DNA of 42,387 nt from Sphingobium sp. (GTDB lineage Bacteria > Pseudomonadota > Alphaproteobacteria > Sphingomonadales > Sphingomonadaceae): the NCBI GenBank assembly GCA_013911745.1, contig JACESO010000015.1, positions 1-42,387 of the forward strand, in the 5' to 3' direction. The position numbers were made by a program, and so were the translations under genes. Within the stretch, counting starts at the first letter, position 1; each line of letters starts with the position of its first letter. The notes under the pieces were generated by a model. It was not told the origin of the DNA, searched no databases, and saw only the letters and a program-made list of their open reading frames with translations. Positions 27,691-36,530 of the stretch are shown in pieces.

Positions 27691-28581
27691 ATGCATTTCA
27701 TGACCGCATCCGGGGCGGCGGAGCTGGTTTCGCATGCAATGGGCTATGAGGCGGCGCGCGAAGCCTTCTTGGCCGCCGTCGAAGACGCCGTGCTGTTGCC
27801 GGCTGTGATCGCCCATAGATCGCAGTCGGCCAACCGCTTCGCGATCAAGTTCGCCGCCGCTAGGCCTTCGCGGGACTGAAGGTCGGTTCCTTCCGGCCCG
27901 GCAATGATGCATTGGGCCTACAGCGACATAATTCGCTAATGCTGCTGTTCGATCAGGAGATCGGGCGGATCGAGTGGTGATCGAGGCGAGCACGGTGAAC
28001 GCTTATCGCACCGCCGCCGCCGACGCGGTGTCGGCCGATGCGCTGGCGCCGCCGGATGCGTCTGTGCTTGCCATTTCGGCGGGGCAATGAGGCGCTTTAC
28101 GAGGCTGTGGCGATCGCGCGCATCCGGCCAATTGCCGAGATACTGGTCGTGGCGCGACCCGGCAGAAGCGGCGAGCTTCGTCGCGGCGCTTGCGGCGCAA
28201 GGGCTGACGGCGGTGTTGGCCAAGCCGGAACCGGCCTGCCGCCGCGCCGACATCGTCGTCACGGCGCCCCCGACACGCGCGCTATTGTTTGAGGCCGACT
28301 GGATTCGCCCCGGCACCCACGTCGCCAGTATGGGATCGGACGCGGCGGGCAAGCAGGAACTGCCGCCCGCCATCTTCTGTGACCTTCCCGCCAAGGCCGT
28401 CGTGATGGGCGATCTGCAGCATTTCTCCGGCGACCGCAGCCGGATCATCGCGATCGGCGACGTGTAGCGCGGGACGGTGGCGGGCCGCGCGGCACCCGAC
28501 AAGATTACGCTCTTCGAAAGTTCGAGCATCGCGCTTCAAGACTTGACCATCGCGCGCCGGCTGATCACTGGGCGGGGGTGA
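27691..28581 (+). pseudogene. Broken ornithine cyclodeaminase/mu-crystallin family gene
   Basis: The gene can be read in pieces: an N terminus (MHFMTASGAAELVSHAMGYE, RFAIKFAAA), then GLKVGSFRPGNDALGLQRHN, SLMLLFDQEIGRIE, VIEASTVNAYRTAAADAVSA, then the Rossmann part EALYEAVAIARIRPIAEILV, CRRADIVVTAPPTRALL, WIRPGTHVASMGSDAAGKQE, and finally KITLFESSSIALQDLTIARR. At least three frame changes and two stops (about 27877 and 28467) interrupt it. The family includes ornithine cyclodeaminase, alanine dehydrogenase, EutC of ectoine breakdown and iminosuccinate reductase (BhcD), so the lost activity cannot be specified. It sits between the metal module and the HAD-cupin operon. Confidence 0.85.
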
Positions 28582-28801
28582 GCCGGCAGGCCGCTGCGGT
28601 AGATCGTGCTGCCACCTACGCAATATAGACAAAGCTGTGCCATGCGCAGGGCTAAGAAGAACAGGATCGCGCCGTCCTGCGGCGCTACTCTCCTTAGGAA
28701 CGACGCCGCGATTGCGGTGGATGATGCCGCGCGATGGCACGGCATGATCTTCTGCCTAAGGTGGGCGTGGGGCGAACAGCTTTACCGACAAGGGGGTTCC
28801 C

Positions 28802-29470
28802 GTGACGACACTCAGGCCCAAATACATTACCTTCGACTGCTATGGCACCCTCATCAATTTCGAGATGGGGCCAGTTGCCCGCCGGGTTTACGCGGACCGC
28901 CTGTCGGGACAGCCGCTGGAGGATTTCGTCGAATATTTTTCCGCCTACCGGCTCGACGGCGTGCTGGGCGCGTGGCGGCCCTATCGCGACGTTGTCGCCG
29001 AAGCCTTGCAGCGCGCGGCCAAGCGCTCGGGCGTCGAATATCGCGATGCGGACGGCGAGGCGCTCTACGCCGCCGTTCCGACATGGAACCCGCACCCCGA
29101 CGTGGTCGAGCCGTTGAAGCGCGTGGGCGAGAAGATTCCGCTGGTCATCCTCTCCAACTCGATGGTGGACCTCATTCCCTACAGCGTTGAGAAGCTGGAA
29201 GCGCCGTTCCACACCGTCTGCACGGCGGAAGAAGCGCAGGCCTACAAGCCGCGGATGCGGGCGTTCGAGTATATGTTCGACACTCTGGGCTGTGGGCCGG
29301 AGGATGTGCTTCACTGCTCGTCCAGCTTCCGCTACGACATGATGACCGCCTATGACATCGGCATCAAGGACAAGGCGTTCGTCAATCGCGGGCATGAGCC
29401 GCTGAACGCCTATTATGAGGTTCATGACATTCCGAACCTAGGCGGGTTGCCGGGTCTGGTCGGGCTGTGA
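28802..29470 (+). CDS. Type II haloacid dehalogenase-like hydrolase (HAD superfamily)
   Basis: A 222-residue HAD-superfamily enzyme of the L-2-haloacid dehalogenase (type II) subgroup. Motif I is YITFDCYGTLINF with the nucleophilic Asp, motif II is VILSNSMVD, the Lys motif is YKPRMRAFEYM, and motif III lies in FRYDMMTAYDIGIKD. Type II enzymes replace a halide on 2-haloacids with water, but many members are phosphatases, so dehalogenation is not proven. GTG 28802 follows AGGGGG. The 220 bp upstream contain no gene. Its stop overlaps the start of the cupin gene (GTGA), so the two are co-translated and likely act in one pathway. Confidence 0.85.
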   Translation: MTTLRPKYITFDCYGTLINFEMGPVARRVYADRLSGQPLEDFVEYFSAYRLDGVLGAWRPYRDVVAEALQRAAKRSGVEYRDADGEALYAAVPTWNPHPDVVEPLKRVGEKIPLVILSNSMVDLIPYSVEKLEAPFHTVCTAEEAQAYKPRMRAFEYMFDTLGCGPEDVLHCSSSFRYDMMTAYDIGIKDKAFVNRGHEPLNAYYEVHDIPNLGGLPGLVGL

Positions 29471-30177
29471 GCGCGGTCATCGAGCGGACGGTCGGCGCGG
29501 TTGTGGACATGCGCGCTTATGCGGCGGGCACCGCGCCGTCCGTGGACTGGTTCGCCGGCCGCAAGGCACCCGCCTTCGCCGACGATGCGGCGCAGGTCGC
29601 CGCTTTCGCCCTGAGAGGCGAGGGACGGGTCGAGGGACTCGACGCGGATGAATTCGTGCTGGTGCTGAAGGGGTCGCTTGAGATTGAGAGCGATGCCGAC
29701 ACGCTCACGGTGCTGCCGGACGCCGGTGCTGTGCTACCGGTGGGAATTAAATTCCGCTGGCGCGCGTCGGACGACCTGCTGGCGATCGTCTATACAGCGC
29801 CGACGCAGGGGCAGGGGAGCGCCACTGCGCCGGTCCCGATCGATCTGGATGCGGACCTGACGCCGTCCGGCGCGCCCGCGACCGAAAATCTGATCGGCCC
29901 GGTGCCGTCCTGCCGCAATCATAGCGATTATCTGTCGGCGAACGGCGAATTCGTTTGCGGCATCTGGGATTCGACACCCTATCACCGGCGGCAGATAGCC
30001 TATCGCCAGGTCGAGCTGATGCTGTTGCTGGAAGGCGAAGTGCGCTTCAGCGATGCGGGCGGAAGCGTTGCCTTCCAAAAGGGCGACATTTGCATGTTCG
30101 TGCGCGGTGATGGCTGCGCGTGGCTGAGCGGGACTTATGTGAAGAAAATATACGCGACGCAGCGCCCGCTGTCTTGA
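29467..30177 (+). CDS. Two-part cupin-domain protein
   Basis: A 236-residue protein with two cupin-like halves. The first runs from about residue 40 to 105 (DADEFVLVLKGSLEIES, TVLPDAGAVLPVGIKFRW), the second from about 160 to 230 (RQIAYRQVELMLLLEGEVRF, VAFQKGDICMFVRGDGCAW). This resembles the DUF861 (cupin_3) family seen with amine and amino-acid catabolic genes. Metal-ligand His residues of classic cupins are largely absent, so it may be a binding or sugar/amine-handling protein rather than an oxygenase. GTG 29467 overlaps the HAD stop. A strong terminator follows, ending this two-gene operon. Confidence 0.8.
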   Translation: MSAVIERTVGAVVDMRAYAAGTAPSVDWFAGRKAPAFADDAAQVAAFALRGEGRVEGLDADEFVLVLKGSLEIESDADTLTVLPDAGAVLPVGIKFRWRASDDLLAIVYTAPTQGQGSATAPVPIDLDADLTPSGAPATENLIGPVPSCRNHSDYLSANGEFVCGIWDSTPYHRRQIAYRQVELMLLLEGEVRFSDAGGSVAFQKGDICMFVRGDGCAWLSGTYVKKIYATQRPLS

Positions 30178-30201
30178 CGGGCAGCAGCATCTGTCGCGAA
30201 C

Positions 30202-30244
30202 GCGCCGCGCCGCCGCAGGAGTGGTTGGTCGGCGCGGCGCTTTT
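30202..30244 (+). terminator. Rho-independent terminator after the cupin gene
   Basis: A perfect 11-bp GC stem, GCGCCGCGCCG and CGGCGCGGCGC, with a 17-base loop, is followed directly by TTTT. It separates the HAD-cupin pair from the next operon. Confidence 0.8.
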
Positions 30245-30317
30245 GGACGATGGTGCCAGCGCAGCCATGGCTTAATGTTATAACGCGGGATTAAGAGCGG
30301 GGAAGGACGGGCAATCG

Positions 30318-31187
30318 ATGACTGATGGAAGCCCTGCCCCGGACGCCGCAATCGGCGTGACCGACGCCATCCCACTGACGCGCGATCATCTGCCCCAGGC
30401 GCTTAGCCTGTCGCAGGCGGTGCAATGGCCTTATCGCGCAGAGGACTGGGCCTTCGCTCTCGATCTCGGCCGGGGGTTCGGGGTCGAGATGGACGGGCGG
30501 CTGGTCGGCACGGCGCTCTGGTGGCCGTATGGCGATGATTTCGCGACGACGGGCATGATTATCGTTGCGGAAGAAGCGCAGCGGCGCGGGATCGGCGCGC
30601 GGCTGATGGACGCGCTGCTGGCCGATGCAGCGGGGCGGCGCATCATCCTCAATTCGACCGCCGAGGGGCAGGCGCTGTATCGCAAGAGAGGCTTTGCGCC
30701 CTTCGACAGTGTGATCCAGCATCAGGCGGTTCTGGGCCAAGCACCGAAGATCAACCCGGCGGTGCCGCTACGTGTCGCCACCGCAGATGACCGTGGCGCG
30801 ATCATGGCGCTGGACGAGGCTGCGACGGGGATGGAGCGGATGGCCTTGCTCGACGCGCTGCTAGCGGTCGCCGATGTGCTGGTGGTGGAACGAGACGGCG
30901 CGGTAGCCGGCTATGGCTGTGTCCGCCGCTGGGGCCGGGGTCATGTCGTAGGGCCGGTCGTCGCCCGCGACGATGTAGACGCGAAGGCTTTGGTCACCGC
31001 ACTCGCTGCGCGCCATGTGGGCGATTTCGTGCGGATCGACGTCTATCGCAGCGGCGGGCTCAGCCCGTGGCTCGAAAGCCTGGGGCTGCCCCAGGTCGGG
31101 GAAGTGCTGTGCATGGCTCTCGGCGCGCCGCCCGTGCCGCAGGATGGAGTGCAACTTCATGCGCTCTCCAACCAATCGCTAGGCTGA
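30318..31187 (+). CDS. Two-domain GNAT family N-acetyltransferase, paralogue
   Basis: A 289-residue GNAT protein. Here the acetyl-CoA loop is well kept (EEAQRRGIGARLMDALL, matching Q/RxxGxG/A), unlike in the relative at 11956. Further family segments are LYRKRGFAPFDSVIQHQ and, in the C-terminal Acetyltransf_18-like domain, MERMALLDALLAVADVLVVE and [17 protein letters not shown]. It probably acylates an amine from an acyl-CoA; the substrate is unknown. ATG 30318 is preceded by GGGGAAGGA and, about 35 bases upstream, an AT-rich TTATAAC that could be a -10 element. It begins an operon with the PLP enzyme, FAD oxidoreductases and aldehyde dehydrogenase, 12 bp before the next gene. Confidence 0.88.
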   Translation: MTDGSPAPDAAIGVTDAIPLTRDHLPQALSLSQAVQWPYRAEDWAFALDLGRGFGVEMDGRLVGTALWWPYGDDFATTGMIIVAEEAQRRGIGARLMDALLADAAGRRIILNSTAEGQALYRKRGFAPFDSVIQHQAVLGQAPKINPAVPLRVATADDRGAIMALDEAATGMERMALLDALLAVADVLVVERDGAVAGYGCVRRWGRGHVVGPVVARDDVDAKALVTALAARHVGDFVRIDVYRSGGLSPWLESLGLPQVGEVLCMALGAPPVPQDGVQLHALSNQSLG

Positions 31188-31199
31188 AGGGGTATGGTG

Positions 31200-32330
31200 A
31201 TGATCGACACGATCGACACGCCGGCGCTGCTGCTCGATCTGGCCAAGGTCGAACGCAACATAGCGCGGCTGCGCGGCCGGCTCGATGCGCTCGGCGTCGC
31301 CTTCCGCCCGCACGTCAAGACCGCCAAGTCGATCGAAGTGGCGCGGCGGCTCTTCCCCTCGGGTGTCGGGCCGATCACCGTCTCGACGCTGGCGGAGGCG
31401 GACTATTTCGCCCGTGGCGGCTTTACCGACATCACCTACGCCGTGGGCCTCGGGCCGGACAAGATCGGGCGCGCGCGCGATCTGGTGGCGCGGGAGGTGG
31501 CTTTGTCGGTGCTGATCGATTCGGTCGCTCAGGCGGACGCGCTTGCCACGGCCGCACGCGACGGCGGGGCAATGCCAAAGGTGCTGATCGAGATCGACTG
31601 CGACGGGCACCGCGGCGGGCTTTTGCCGGGCGATCCGGCGCTGCTCCAGGTGGCGGATGTTTTGCGCGACGGCGGCGTGTCCCTGGCAGGCGTGCTCACT
31701 CATGCGGGCGAGTCCTATGGCGCACGGGACGGCGTCGGACTGCCCGAAGCCGCCGAGGAGGAACGCGCCGCCGCCGTTGCCGCAGCGCAGGTCTTGCGCG
31801 CCGCAGGCCACGCCGCGCCGGTGGTCAGCGTCGGATCGACTCCCACCGCCCATTTTGCGCGCAATTTCGACGGCGTGACGGAAGTGCGCGCGGGCGTTTT
31901 CATGTTCTTCGACCTCGTGATGCACGGCATCGGCGTCTGCGCGATCGACGACATCGCCCTGTCGGTGGTCGCGACGGTGATCGGGCACCGGCCGGAAAAG
32001 GGCTGGATATTGATCGATGCTGGATGGATGGCACTATCGCGCGACCGGGGGACGCAAAAGCATCCAGTCGATCAGGGCTATGGGGTTGTCTGCGACATCG
32101 ACGGGAGGCCCTTTACCGACCTGATCGTCGCCGATGCGAGCCAGGAACATGGCATCGTCGCGGTGCGCGAGGGCAGCGGCGCGAGCCTGCCCGACCTGCC
32201 GATCGGCGCGCGGATCCGCATCCTGCCAAACCATGCCTGTGCCACCGGCGCGCAGCATGACGCCTATCGAGTGGTCGGAGACGGAGAGGGCGCGATCGCC
32301 GCCACTTGGCCGAGGACGCGCGGATGGTGA
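31200..32330 (+). CDS. DSD1/D-threonine aldolase-family PLP enzyme
   Basis: About 376 residues of the fold type III (alanine-racemase-like) D-threonine aldolase/D-serine dehydratase family. The N terminus reads DTPALLLDLAKVERNI, and the PLP Lys lies in FRPHVKTAKSIEVARR. The C-terminal metal-binding part includes ILPNHACATGAQHDAYRVV, with the His and Cys used for the divalent metal in the family. Known activities include D-threonine aldolase, D-serine dehydratase, and the beta-hydroxyaspartate aldolase BhcC that yields glycine and glyoxylate; which applies is open. I choose ATG 31200 because AAGGGG lies 7 bases before it, whereas ATG 31194 has the ribosome-binding site only 1 base away. Confidence 0.87.
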   Translation: MIDTIDTPALLLDLAKVERNIARLRGRLDALGVAFRPHVKTAKSIEVARRLFPSGVGPITVSTLAEADYFARGGFTDITYAVGLGPDKIGRARDLVAREVALSVLIDSVAQADALATAARDGGAMPKVLIEIDCDGHRGGLLPGDPALLQVADVLRDGGVSLAGVLTHAGESYGARDGVGLPEAAEEERAAAVAAAQVLRAAGHAAPVVSVGSTPTAHFARNFDGVTEVRAGVFMFFDLVMHGIGVCAIDDIALSVVATVIGHRPEKGWILIDAGWMALSRDRGTQKHPVDQGYGVVCDIDGRPFTDLIVADASQEHGIVAVREGSGASLPDLPIGARIRILPNHACATGAQHDAYRVVGDGEGAIAATWPRTRGW

Positions 32331-32343
32331 TGGAAACACGCCC

Positions 32344-33624
32344 ATGAAGATGACCTCCTACTGGCTCGACACGGCAAAGCCCTTCGCGTCAGGCGCACAG
32401 GGTGGCCCGCACGGAACGGCCGATGTCGCCGTGGTCGGCGCGGGCTTTACCGGCCTGTCCGCCGCTCTTGCGCTCGCGAAGAAGGGCGCGAAGGTCGTCG
32501 TATTGGAGGCCGATCGCGTCGTCGGCGCGGCATCGGGGCGCAATGGCGGCATGTGCAACAACGGCTTCGCGCAGGACTATGCCGGCATGGTCGGCAAGCT
32601 GGGCCGCGAACGCGCCAACATCCTCTACCGCGCCTTCGACGTCGGGGTGGACAAGGTGGAATCGATCGTCGCGGAGGAGGGCATCGACTGCCATTTCGCG
32701 CGCGTGGGCAAGCTCAAGCTCGCCGCGAAGCCCGAACATTATGACCGGATCGTGCGCTCGCAGGCATTGCTGGCGGAGGAGGTCGATCCCGAGACGCGGC
32801 TGGTGCCCCGTTCGGAGATGCGCGGCGAGATCGGGTCAGACCGCTATTTTGGCGGGATGCTCTATTTGAAGGGCGCGAACATGCATATGGGGCGGTTCGG
32901 CCAGGGACTGGCGGAAGCCGCCGCCCGCCATGGCGCGCTGATCCACGAGCATAATCCCGTCATCGCCATGAAGCGGCTGGCGGGGCAAGCGCATGAACTG
33001 ACGACCCCGCACGGCAGCGTACGCGCCAATCAGGTGCTGCTGGCGACGGGTACGTCGGCGGTCGGGCCGCTGGGCTGGTTCCGCCGCCGGATCGTGCCGG
33101 TAGGTGCCTTCCTGATCGCCACCGAGCCGCTCCCAGTCGATCTGCTCGATCGGCTGACGCCGCATCGGCGCAACACTACCGACACGCGCAACTTCGTCAG
33201 CTATTTCCGCACATCGCCCGACAATCGCATCATCTTCGGCGGGCGGGCGCGCTTCTCGGGGCGCAGCGATGCGGCTTCGGATGCCAAGAGCGGCGTCATC
33301 TTGCGCCAGGCGATGATCAGCGTCTTTCCCGAGCTGGCGGACGCGCGGATCGACTATTGCTGGGGCGGGATGGTGGACATGACCCGCGACCGGCTGCCGC
33401 GCGCGGGCGAGCGCGACGGGGTGTTCTACTCGATGGGCTACAGCGGCCACGGCACGCACATGGCGACCCATATGGGTGCGATCATGGCCGAAGTGCTGGA
33501 CGGCCGCGCCGACCTCAATCCTTGGCGCGATTTCGACTGGCCGGCGATCCCCGGCCATTTCGGCAAGCCCTGGTTCCTGCCGTTCGTGGGCGCCTACTAC
33601 CGCTATCAGGACTGGGTGAAATGA
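32344..33624 (+). CDS. DAO-type FAD-dependent oxidoreductase (PuuB/DadA-like)
   Basis: A 426-residue flavoprotein. The dinucleotide-binding motif is VAVVGAGFTGLSAALALAKK, followed by VVGAASGRNGGMCNNGFAQD, where the GRNGG pattern is typical of PuuB-like gamma-glutamylputrescine oxidases and glycine/D-amino-acid oxidases. The C-terminal FAD segment is YSMGYSGHGTHMATHMGA. Such enzymes oxidise a C-N bond, giving an imine that hydrolyses to an aldehyde or keto acid. The next gene, an aldehyde dehydrogenase, overlaps it (ATGA), like puuB-puuC logic: the amine is oxidised to an aldehyde, which is then oxidised to an acid. The substrate is undetermined. The ribosome-binding site at ATG 32344 is weak. 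Confidence 0.9.
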   Translation: MKMTSYWLDTAKPFASGAQGGPHGTADVAVVGAGFTGLSAALALAKKGAKVVVLEADRVVGAASGRNGGMCNNGFAQDYAGMVGKLGRERANILYRAFDVGVDKVESIVAEEGIDCHFARVGKLKLAAKPEHYDRIVRSQALLAEEVDPETRLVPRSEMRGEIGSDRYFGGMLYLKGANMHMGRFGQGLAEAAARHGALIHEHNPVIAMKRLAGQAHELTTPHGSVRANQVLLATGTSAVGPLGWFRRRIVPVGAFLIATEPLPVDLLDRLTPHRRNTTDTRNFVSYFRTSPDNRIIFGGRARFSGRSDAASDAKSGVILRQAMISVFPELADARIDYCWGGMVDMTRDRLPRAGERDGVFYSMGYSGHGTHMATHMGAIMAEVLDGRADLNPWRDFDWPAIPGHFGKPWFLPFVGAYYRYQDWVK

Positions 33625-35078
33625 CGCTAGCTATTGAGGGCCCGAGCGGCGCGATCGCGCGGGCGGGGCAGGCCTATATCGGTGGCGTCTGGGTCGACCT
33701 GCGCGACGGCGAGATGCTGCCGGTCGTGGACCCGGCGACGGGCAACGTGGTGGCGAGAGTAGAGGGTGGCACGGCGGCGGACCTCGACCGCGCGGTCGCT
33801 GCCGCCCGTGCGGCTTTCCCGGCCTTCGCCGCCTCGCCGGTCGAGGATCGTCTCGCCTTGCTGGAGCACATCCGTGCGCTGATGCTCGACCGCGCGGAGT
33901 TGCTGGCGCAGACGCTGGTGCTGGAGATGGGCGCGACGATAAGCCATGCCCGCGCCGCCCATATCCCGCTGGCAGCCGCGCATGTGCAGGCCGCAATCGA
34001 CGTGCTGCGTGACTATGATTTCCTGACCATGCGTGGATCAACGGCGATCGTGCGCGAACCGATCGGCGTGTGCGGCCTCATCACCCCTTGGAACTGGCCG
34101 CTCTACCAGATCGCGGCGAAGGTCGCGCCCGCTCTCGCCGCAGGATGCACGGTGGTGCTGAAGCCCAGCGAATTGTCGCCACTGAGCGCGATCCTGTTCG
34201 CGCAGATCGTCCACGATGCGGGCGCACCGGCCGGCGTCTTCAACCTCGTCAACGGCACCGGCGCGGAGGTTGGCGCGGCGATGGCGGCACATGCCGATGT
34301 CGACATGATCTCCATCACCGGCTCCAATCGGGCCGGGGTGTTGGTCGCGCAGGCCGCGGCGCCGAGCGTCAAGCGCGTCACGCAGGAACTGGGCGGTAAG
34401 TCGCCCAACCTGATGCTGCCCGACGCCGATTTCGAGAAGGCGGTGCCGCTAGGCGTCCTCTCCGCCTTCCGCAATGTCGGCCAGTCGTGCAGCGCGCCCA
34501 CGCGCATGATCGTGCCGCGCGAGCGGCTGCGCCAAGTCGAGGCGATCGCCCGCGCAACGGCCGAGGCGATCGTCGTCGGCCAGCCGGCCGATCCGACAAC
34601 CGAGATGGGACCGATCTCCAATCATGCCCAATATCGGCGCGTGCAAGCAATGATCGCGGTCGGCATCGAGGAAGGCGCGCGGCTCGTCTGCGGCGGGCCG
34701 GGCCAGCCGGAAGGACTAGAGCAGGGCTTCTTCGTGCGCCCGACCATCTTTTCCGATGTGACCGCCGCCATGCGCATTGCGCAGGAGGAGATTTTCGGGC
34801 CAGTCCTCGTCATCATCCCCTATGACGATGTTGATCAGGCGGTAGAAGTCGCCAACGACACGATCTTCGGCCTCGGCGGTCATGTGCAGGGAACGGACCT
34901 CGACCAAGCGCGCGCTGTCGCCCGCCGCATCCGCACGGGGCAGGTGCATATCAATCACCCCGCCTGGGACTCGCATGCCCCCTTCGGCGGCTACAAGCGT
35001 TCTGGCAACGGGCGCGAATATGGCTCCTTCGGTTTTGAAGAATATCTTGAGGTGAAGTCCATCCTCGGCTTCGCCTGA
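33621..35078 (+). CDS. NAD-dependent aldehyde dehydrogenase
   Basis: A 485-residue aldehyde dehydrogenase with LITPWNWPLYQIAAKV, the catalytic Glu region TQELGGKSPNLMLPDAD, C290 in RNVGQSCSAPTRM, QEEIFGPVLVIIPY, and the C-terminal GGYKRSGNGREYG. The N-terminal portion has the usual DPATGNVVARV start. It is a different branch from the GabD-type enzyme at 12810 (about 35-40% alike by eye) and resembles betaine/aminoaldehyde-type dehydrogenases. The start ATG 33621 overlaps the oxidoreductase stop. It probably takes the aldehyde released by the upstream flavoprotein. The chain length and charge of the substrate are unknown. Confidence 0.92.
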   Translation: MTLAIEGPSGAIARAGQAYIGGVWVDLRDGEMLPVVDPATGNVVARVEGGTAADLDRAVAAARAAFPAFAASPVEDRLALLEHIRALMLDRAELLAQTLVLEMGATISHARAAHIPLAAAHVQAAIDVLRDYDFLTMRGSTAIVREPIGVCGLITPWNWPLYQIAAKVAPALAAGCTVVLKPSELSPLSAILFAQIVHDAGAPAGVFNLVNGTGAEVGAAMAAHADVDMISITGSNRAGVLVAQAAAPSVKRVTQELGGKSPNLMLPDADFEKAVPLGVLSAFRNVGQSCSAPTRMIVPRERLRQVEAIARATAEAIVVGQPADPTTEMGPISNHAQYRRVQAMIAVGIEEGARLVCGGPGQPEGLEQGFFVRPTIFSDVTAAMRIAQEEIFGPVLVIIPYDDVDQAVEVANDTIFGLGGHVQGTDLDQARAVARRIRTGQVHINHPAWDSHAPFGGYKRSGNGREYGSFGFEEYLEVKSILGFA

Positions 35079-35104
35079 CTGTCCGCTTTCTGGAGATTCG
35101 TTCC

Positions 35105-36430
35105 ATGCCCGCCCCGCTGCGTTTTATCGAGTCCTCGCCCGCGCTTCCGGCTGAGGCCGATGCCGTCGTGATCGGCGGCGGGATCATCGGCGCGTTCACA
35201 TCCTATTATCTGGCGCAGCGCGGCTTCAAGGTGGCGCTGGTTGAAAAGGGCGTGGTGGGGGGCGAACAGTCGAGCCGTAATTGGGGTTGGTGCCGACAAC
35301 AGAACCGCGACGAGCGCGAACTGCCGCTCGCTACCAAGGCGCTCGACCTGTGGCAGGCGTTCGGCGAGGATACGGGCGAGGATACGGGTTTCCGCCGCTG
35401 CGGCCTCTTCTACGTCAGCAACAATGACGACGAACTCGCCACTTGGGCGCGCTGGGGCGACTATGCGCGGTCGGTGGGGGTGGCGACGCGGATGCTGTCG
35501 TCGGAAGAGGCGACCCGTCATGCCAACTTTACCGGCGAGCGGTGGAAGGGCGGGGTCCATTCGCAAAATGACGGCATCGCCAATCCGGGCCTCGCCGTGC
35601 CGGCGGTCGCGCGGGCGCTGATGCGGATGGGCAGCACGGTGCATCAGGCCTGCGCCGCGCGGGGGATTGAAACCAGCGGCGGCGCGGTGAGCGGCGTCGT
35701 GACCGAGCGGGGCACGATCCGCACCCGGCTGGTGATCCACGCCGGCGGCGCCTGGGCATCTTCGTTCATGCGCCAGCTGGGCGTCGATTTTCCGCAGGCA
35801 ACGGTGCGCCAGACGATCCTGGCCGTGGGCACGAGCGGACTCAACCTGCCCGACGCCTTCTACACCCAGTCGCTGTCCCTCACCCGGCGCGACGATGGCT
35901 GCCACACGCTGGCGATCAGCGGCCGGGCCAAAGTCGATCCGACGCTGCAATTCCTGCGCTACCAGCATAAATTCCTGCCGATGTTCAACAAGCGCTGGCG
36001 CAGCTTGTCGCCGGGCGGATTGCACGGGGTGCGCGGTCGGCATGAGGGCCTGTCGCGCTGGAAACTCGACGGCCCGACACCGATGGAGCGGGTGCGCATC
36101 CTCGATCCGCTCGCCGACCCCAAGACGGTGCGCCTGACACTGAAGCGCGCCGCCAGGCAGATACCGGCGCTGGGCTCCGTGCCCATGGTGGCCTCCTGGG
36201 CAGGCTTCGTCGACAGCACCCCGGACGGCGTGCCGGTGATCGGCGAAATACCGCAGATTCCAGGCTTCATTTTGGCGGCGGGCTTCAGCGGTCACGGCTT
36301 CGGCATCGGTCCCGGCGCGGGGCATCTGGTGGCGGACATCGCGTCAGGCGATACCCCAATCGTCGATCCCCAACCCTATCGTCTGTCTCGCTTCGGCGGC
36401 GGCGGGAAAATTGACGTTTCGGAATTTTGA
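35105..36430 (+). CDS. Second DAO-type FAD-dependent oxidoreductase
   Basis: A 441-residue flavoprotein of the D-amino acid oxidase/DadA superfamily. The N-terminal motif is AVVIGGGIIGAFTSYYLAQR, followed by GEQSSRNWGWCRQQNRD, a pattern seen in opine-oxidase and DadA-like proteins; the C-terminal FAD segment is FILAAGFSGHGFGIGPGAGH. It differs from the flavoprotein at 32344 and is probably a separate enzyme acting on another secondary amine or amino acid, or a subunit of a multi-component oxidase. A 12-bp tandem duplication (GGCGAGGATACG twice, 35363-35386) gives GEDTGEDTG. GGAG lies 9 bases before ATG 35105. It ends the block-2 catabolic operon, followed by a 236-bp gap to the receptor gene. 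Confidence 0.88.
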   Translation: MPAPLRFIESSPALPAEADAVVIGGGIIGAFTSYYLAQRGFKVALVEKGVVGGEQSSRNWGWCRQQNRDERELPLATKALDLWQAFGEDTGEDTGFRRCGLFYVSNNDDELATWARWGDYARSVGVATRMLSSEEATRHANFTGERWKGGVHSQNDGIANPGLAVPAVARALMRMGSTVHQACAARGIETSGGAVSGVVTERGTIRTRLVIHAGGAWASSFMRQLGVDFPQATVRQTILAVGTSGLNLPDAFYTQSLSLTRRDDGCHTLAISGRAKVDPTLQFLRYQHKFLPMFNKRWRSLSPGGLHGVRGRHEGLSRWKLDGPTPMERVRILDPLADPKTVRLTLKRAARQIPALGSVPMVASWAGFVDSTPDGVPVIGEIPQIPGFILAAGFSGHGFGIGPGAGHLVADIASGDTPIVDPQPYRLSRFGGGGKIDVSEF

Positions 36431-36530
36431 TGCCCCGCATATTCGTGCCGTGGGACTTCCCCGATTCACAATATTGCGCCGGAGGGTAATGCGATTTTGA
36501 GGTAATATTTCCGTAACCGGCCTTAGCTTG

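Noticed and set aside
28735-28751. Possible sigma-54 promoter (TGGCACGG) upstream of the HAD gene
   Set aside because: The -24 GG is present, but the required GC at the -12 position is TC, so the element does not fit.
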